NCBI GenBank assembly: GCA_032718475.1
Contig: JAUCBJ010004766.1
Span: 1-62,254, forward strand
Source of the DNA: Nemertoderma westbladi
Taxonomy: Eukaryota > Xenacoelomorpha > Nemertodermatida > Nemertodermatidae
DNA length: 62,254 bases
Direction of reading: 5' to 3'
Shown one piece after another: positions 59,401 to 62,254 of the stretch. Within the stretch, counting starts at the first letter, position 1, and the number at the start of each line of letters is the position of its first letter. Position numbers and translations under genes: made by a program. The notes beneath the pieces were generated by a model. It did no database searches and was not told the origin of the DNA. It was given only the letters and a program-made list of their open reading frames with translations.

Positions 59401-59772
59401 TTGGATGTACCAGCTGGTAAATCAGTGTCTGCCGAAGACATATACATTCAAAGGAAAGATAAGGAGAATCAAAATCGGGGTCGAGGGCGCAGTCGTGGTC
59501 GTGGTCGGGGTACTCGAGGACGTGGAAATACTCACAGTCAAAGGTTGCAGGGGGTGATTGGGAGAGGGGCAGGAAGGAATTTATTCCCACAACAGTCTGA
59601 TGATGAAATTGTGTTGAGTTCTGACTCATCTGTTAGCAGTGAATGCTGGCCTGATATCTCAGATAGCCATGATGATAGTAATACGTCTGCTGCCACTGAT
59701 AGCAGTGAGGGGACAATTGCAGTTATTTGTGCTTTTGATGAAATATTACCAGATTACCGGCTAGCCCAATGA
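59401..59772 (+). CDS. RG-rich, acidic-tailed ORF within the GGGCAAAGT element
   Basis: The displayed 123-codon frame starts without a conventional ATG (TTG at 59401; the first true ATG is 59405, out of frame), so it may be an exon or a decayed N-terminus. Residues 25-60 form an RGRGRSRGRGRGTRGRG box of the kind that binds nucleic acid; residues 66-105 are Ser/Asp-rich (SDDEIVLSSDSSVSSECWPD, then SDSHDDSNTSAATDSSEG). RG-plus-acidic leaders occur at the N-terminus of some eukaryotic transposases such as piggyBac-like ones, but no catalytic part follows. It ends at TGA 59770-59772. It is probably the remnant leader of the element's own transposase. Confidence 0.45.
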   Translation: MDVPAGKSVSAEDIYIQRKDKENQNRGRGRSRGRGRGTRGRGNTHSQRLQGVIGRGAGRNLFPQQSDDEIVLSSDSSVSSECWPDISDSHDDSNTSAATDSSEGTIAVICAFDEILPDYRLAQ

Positions 59773-59820
59773 GTGGTCACAGCAGTCCTATAGAATTGTT
59801 CGCTGATTGGAATTTCGATA

Positions 59821-60080
59821 TCGAACTCCTGGATCGTGAACTTGAACTCTAGCAGGTTATCATTTTGATTTCAAACTCCTGCAATGTAAACTTTAACTCT
59901 TTTCGAACTCTTGGATCGTGAACTGGAACTCTAGCTTATTGTTTTGATTTTGATCTCCCGCAAAGTGAACTTGAACCTGTTTTCGAACTCTTTGATCGTG
60001 AACTTGAACTCTATATACCGGTATAGCTTATGCCTATTGTTTTGATTTTGAACTGCTTGTGCATGGAACGTGAACTCTAG
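59821..60080 (+). repeat. ~81-bp tandem repeat, about 3.2 copies, inside the transposon
   Basis: The anchor cgaactcytggatcgtgaac recurs at 59822, 59904 and 59984 (periods 82 and 80). Each unit also has attgttttgattttgaactc and gcaatgtgaacttgaac words. A fourth partial unit has a ccggtata insertion before it. Confidence 0.85.
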
Positions 60081-60674
60081 CATACTGTTTTCTAAATAAC
60101 TGAGCTTCAACTTTGTTTATATAGGCCTACTGTAGTTTGTTTATATGAAATATTTCTTATATGAATATGAAATTATATTCTTAATAGTGTTTGTGCATTC
60201 TGGCATTAGTCTGTTGTTAGTGTAAGTTCTTTGTTATATATGTTCATATATACAGTAATGCCTCCCATTTCACTATGCGATGGTGAATTGGGTTAGGTTT
60301 TTTTTTTAAATCTTGCCAGTGGGCAAAGTTGTCCTGATTTATGTCAATTTTGCCTAAACTAGTGAACATTCTACAAATTGTAAGACAAAGTTTAGGGAAA
60401 ATATGGCGAAAATGGTGTAATTTGCTATGAAAAAACTGTAATGGGCAAAGTTGTCCACAAGTGGGGCAACTTTGCCCAATGCAGGAATTTTTAAAAAACT
60501 ATATGCAAACACAAAAAAAAGCTACATAGTAAAGTTTTATCACATAAAATAATTACTGGAGTACCCTATGGATACATTCATATTGACTTTATTCAAAGTA
60601 TAGACATATTTAACAACCGTCGACGCCATCAACTTTGGGCCAAGTGGGCAAAGTAGCCCCATTTTACGGTATTT

Positions 60675-62254
60675 CTGATTTTGGTAAGTTCACAAACACT
60701 GAAACAGACAAATTTTATAGTTTTACCGGTCCGTAGTAGAGTAGTACCAGTATTTATTTATTAGTTTAGTACCGGTACCGGTAGTATTTATTTATTTTAC
60801 AGTATTAGTTTAGTTAGTATTTTTTTTATTAGTTTAGTACCGGTAGTATTTATTTATTAGTTTAGTAGTAGGCCTATTTATTTATTAGTGTAGTATGCCT
60901 AGTATTTATTGACTTTTTGCAGTTTAGGGGGCTTAGGCCCAGGCATGATGTTGACCGTATTACAGTACCGGTATTACTGTCAATATTATTTTGTATTTAT
61001 ATACAACAACTACAAGAAGTGTACAATTTGTTACAGGTCAGTGGAGGACATACAGACATACCACAGGTACATTTCCATTGCTGCACTATCCAGCTATCCA
61101 TGTATCAATGCCGCTGTGTACATCGGGCTAGAATGAGATGATCATATCTACGGTTCCCACCTTGCTCGAGATTTACTACCATGGCTAACGTTTCTGTCAC
61201 ATCCTGACATCAGCACATGGCTACCAGTAATGGAGTTACCTACCAGAAACTGCGGCCAACTGCAAATATTCTCTTCAGGATTATTCTTCTGACGGCTTGG
61301 TCTGTTGGTGGCTGGCAATCCAAAACCCGCAGACCTGACAACTTTAGGAGCAAATTGGAGGCTGAAATCAGAGGTACCGGTACTCTAGTTGATTCGGATC
61401 CCGCAAATACATTTAACTTTACTACAAGTTCAGAAGTTCTTTTGGATTGGGTTGACTGTGGTCTAACCGGCTAACACCCTGACTGTTCCGCAGCGGCTCT
61501 GTTTGTTTATAGATCTTGCATGCCGGCCTTCCCATGATTGACATCGCGTGTCGCAGTTCTACATAAAGCTTATTGGATTAATGAAACCACATACTCTTTA
61601 TAATTCTAGAGTATGTTAGGATATAGGCCTACAATACTACCGGTATTGGAACTGATGGACTTCTAAATAATGCCTCTCAGTGTACCCTCTAACTCACAAA
61701 TGATTTCCAGTGTTTAATCAGTAATTCAGTAATTTATTTCTAGTAATTTAATTTTAAAGTAAATTATTATTTATAATTCTAACAGTATTATGGCAAGAAA
61801 TCATGGTCTTACGAATGGCAGAGACACACTCAAAATGTAACCTAACATTTCACTATTTTATTGTTAATTTGAGTTCCTGACAGCGTATTTTTCAAAATGT
61901 TCACTGGGAAAAGTTTTATACTTGTTGTAGTTACGAAAATTGCCTACTGCTGTGTATCGTTAATTTAATTTTCTACTTGATTTCTGTATTAATTTATTAA
62001 GATTTAAATATCATGGCGGCAGGTGGGCCAGGCCATCATCGGTCACTGTGGTTCGGTTGGCAGAAACAGACCATTACTGGTAGCATGTGCGAATGTTGGT
62101 AGTATTAAATTTGTAATTTATCAAAGTTTGAATTTCAAATTGTACAGAAAATTTGCATTTTTCAATATTCGCTATTTCCTATTTAGAAATATGGCTTAAA
62201 ACATTTTAGAAATTGTGATTTTATTTATAGATTTAATTCACATTTTATATCATT
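60675..62254. other. Right edge, no firm gene
   Basis: 60.73-60.91 kb is a degenerate repeat of agtttagtaccggtagtatttatt. The 61.02-61.48-kb stretch is richer in GC and holds an 85-codon plus-strand ORF (61217-61474) with no recognisable motif. The rest is AT-rich. Confidence 0.4.

Larger units (their letters stand above)
58944..60672 (+). mobile_element. 1.7-kb DNA transposon with GGGCAAAGT-type terminal inverted repeats
   Basis: The left end ataccgtaaaatggggctac tttgccca (58944-58971) is the exact inverse of the right end (60645-60672). Subterminal copies of gggcaaagttg, in both orientations, lie at about 58978, 59350, 60320, 60440 and 60640, likely transposase-binding sites. Boundaries are ambiguous by two bases: with a TA target, the ends are CCGTAAAATGG and TA flanks both (58945-58946, 60670-60671). 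The interior has an RG-rich/acidic ORF and an 81-bp tandem repeat. No catalytic transposase domain is visible, and the superfamily is not assigned. Confidence 0.85.

Overview
The window looks like nuclear DNA from an animal. It is AT-rich, has spliced genes with GT/AG introns, and carries non-LTR retrotransposon fragments, several DNA-transposon-like repeats and a large minisatellite. Coding density is very low. The words TACTGTA and TAGGCCTA recur everywhere. A marine invertebrate deuterostome is my guess; the sequence alone does not fix the taxon.

Layout. 1-2.1 kb: a poly-G-bordered repeat, a 32-bp tandem repeat built on a palindrome, and a likely minus-strand coding exon. 2.1-16.0 kb: about 320 copies of a 43-bp repeat, homogeneous on the left and organised into nested kilobase-scale duplications in the middle and right. 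17.4-20.7 kb: a second minus-strand exon whose end is paralogous to the exon left of the array, then hairpins and a tRNA-like repeat. 21.04-22.56 kb: a complete non-autonomous hAT-like element with a perfect 8-bp target duplication. 24-32.6 kb: pieces of one family of APE-type LINE, including a long copy (26.7-29.9 kb) that has lost its catalytic RT core and is interrupted by another transposon. 37.2-40 kb: one likely first coding exon and one ambiguous membrane-like ORF, both minus strand. 43.1-48.0 kb: inverted ends flanked by TA, enclosing poly-G elements, a zinc-ribbon-like ORF and a CpG-rich candidate exon. 49.08-50.56 kb: an intact single-exon cytochrome P450 (minus strand). 51 kb: a 5'-inverted LINE copy. 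52.3-57.2 kb: ten splice-consistent exons of a minus-strand coiled-coil protein I do not recognise. 58.9-60.7 kb: a 1.7-kb element with GGGCAAAGT-type terminal repeats, an RG-rich/acidic ORF and an internal 81-bp tandem repeat.

The best-supported genes are the P450 and the ten-exon coiled-coil gene. There is no operon logic or clear functional cluster. The main biology is mobile and repetitive DNA: nested insertions, a transposon with a matching empty site elsewhere in the window, LINE twin-priming, and terminal repeats capped by long G/C homopolymers.
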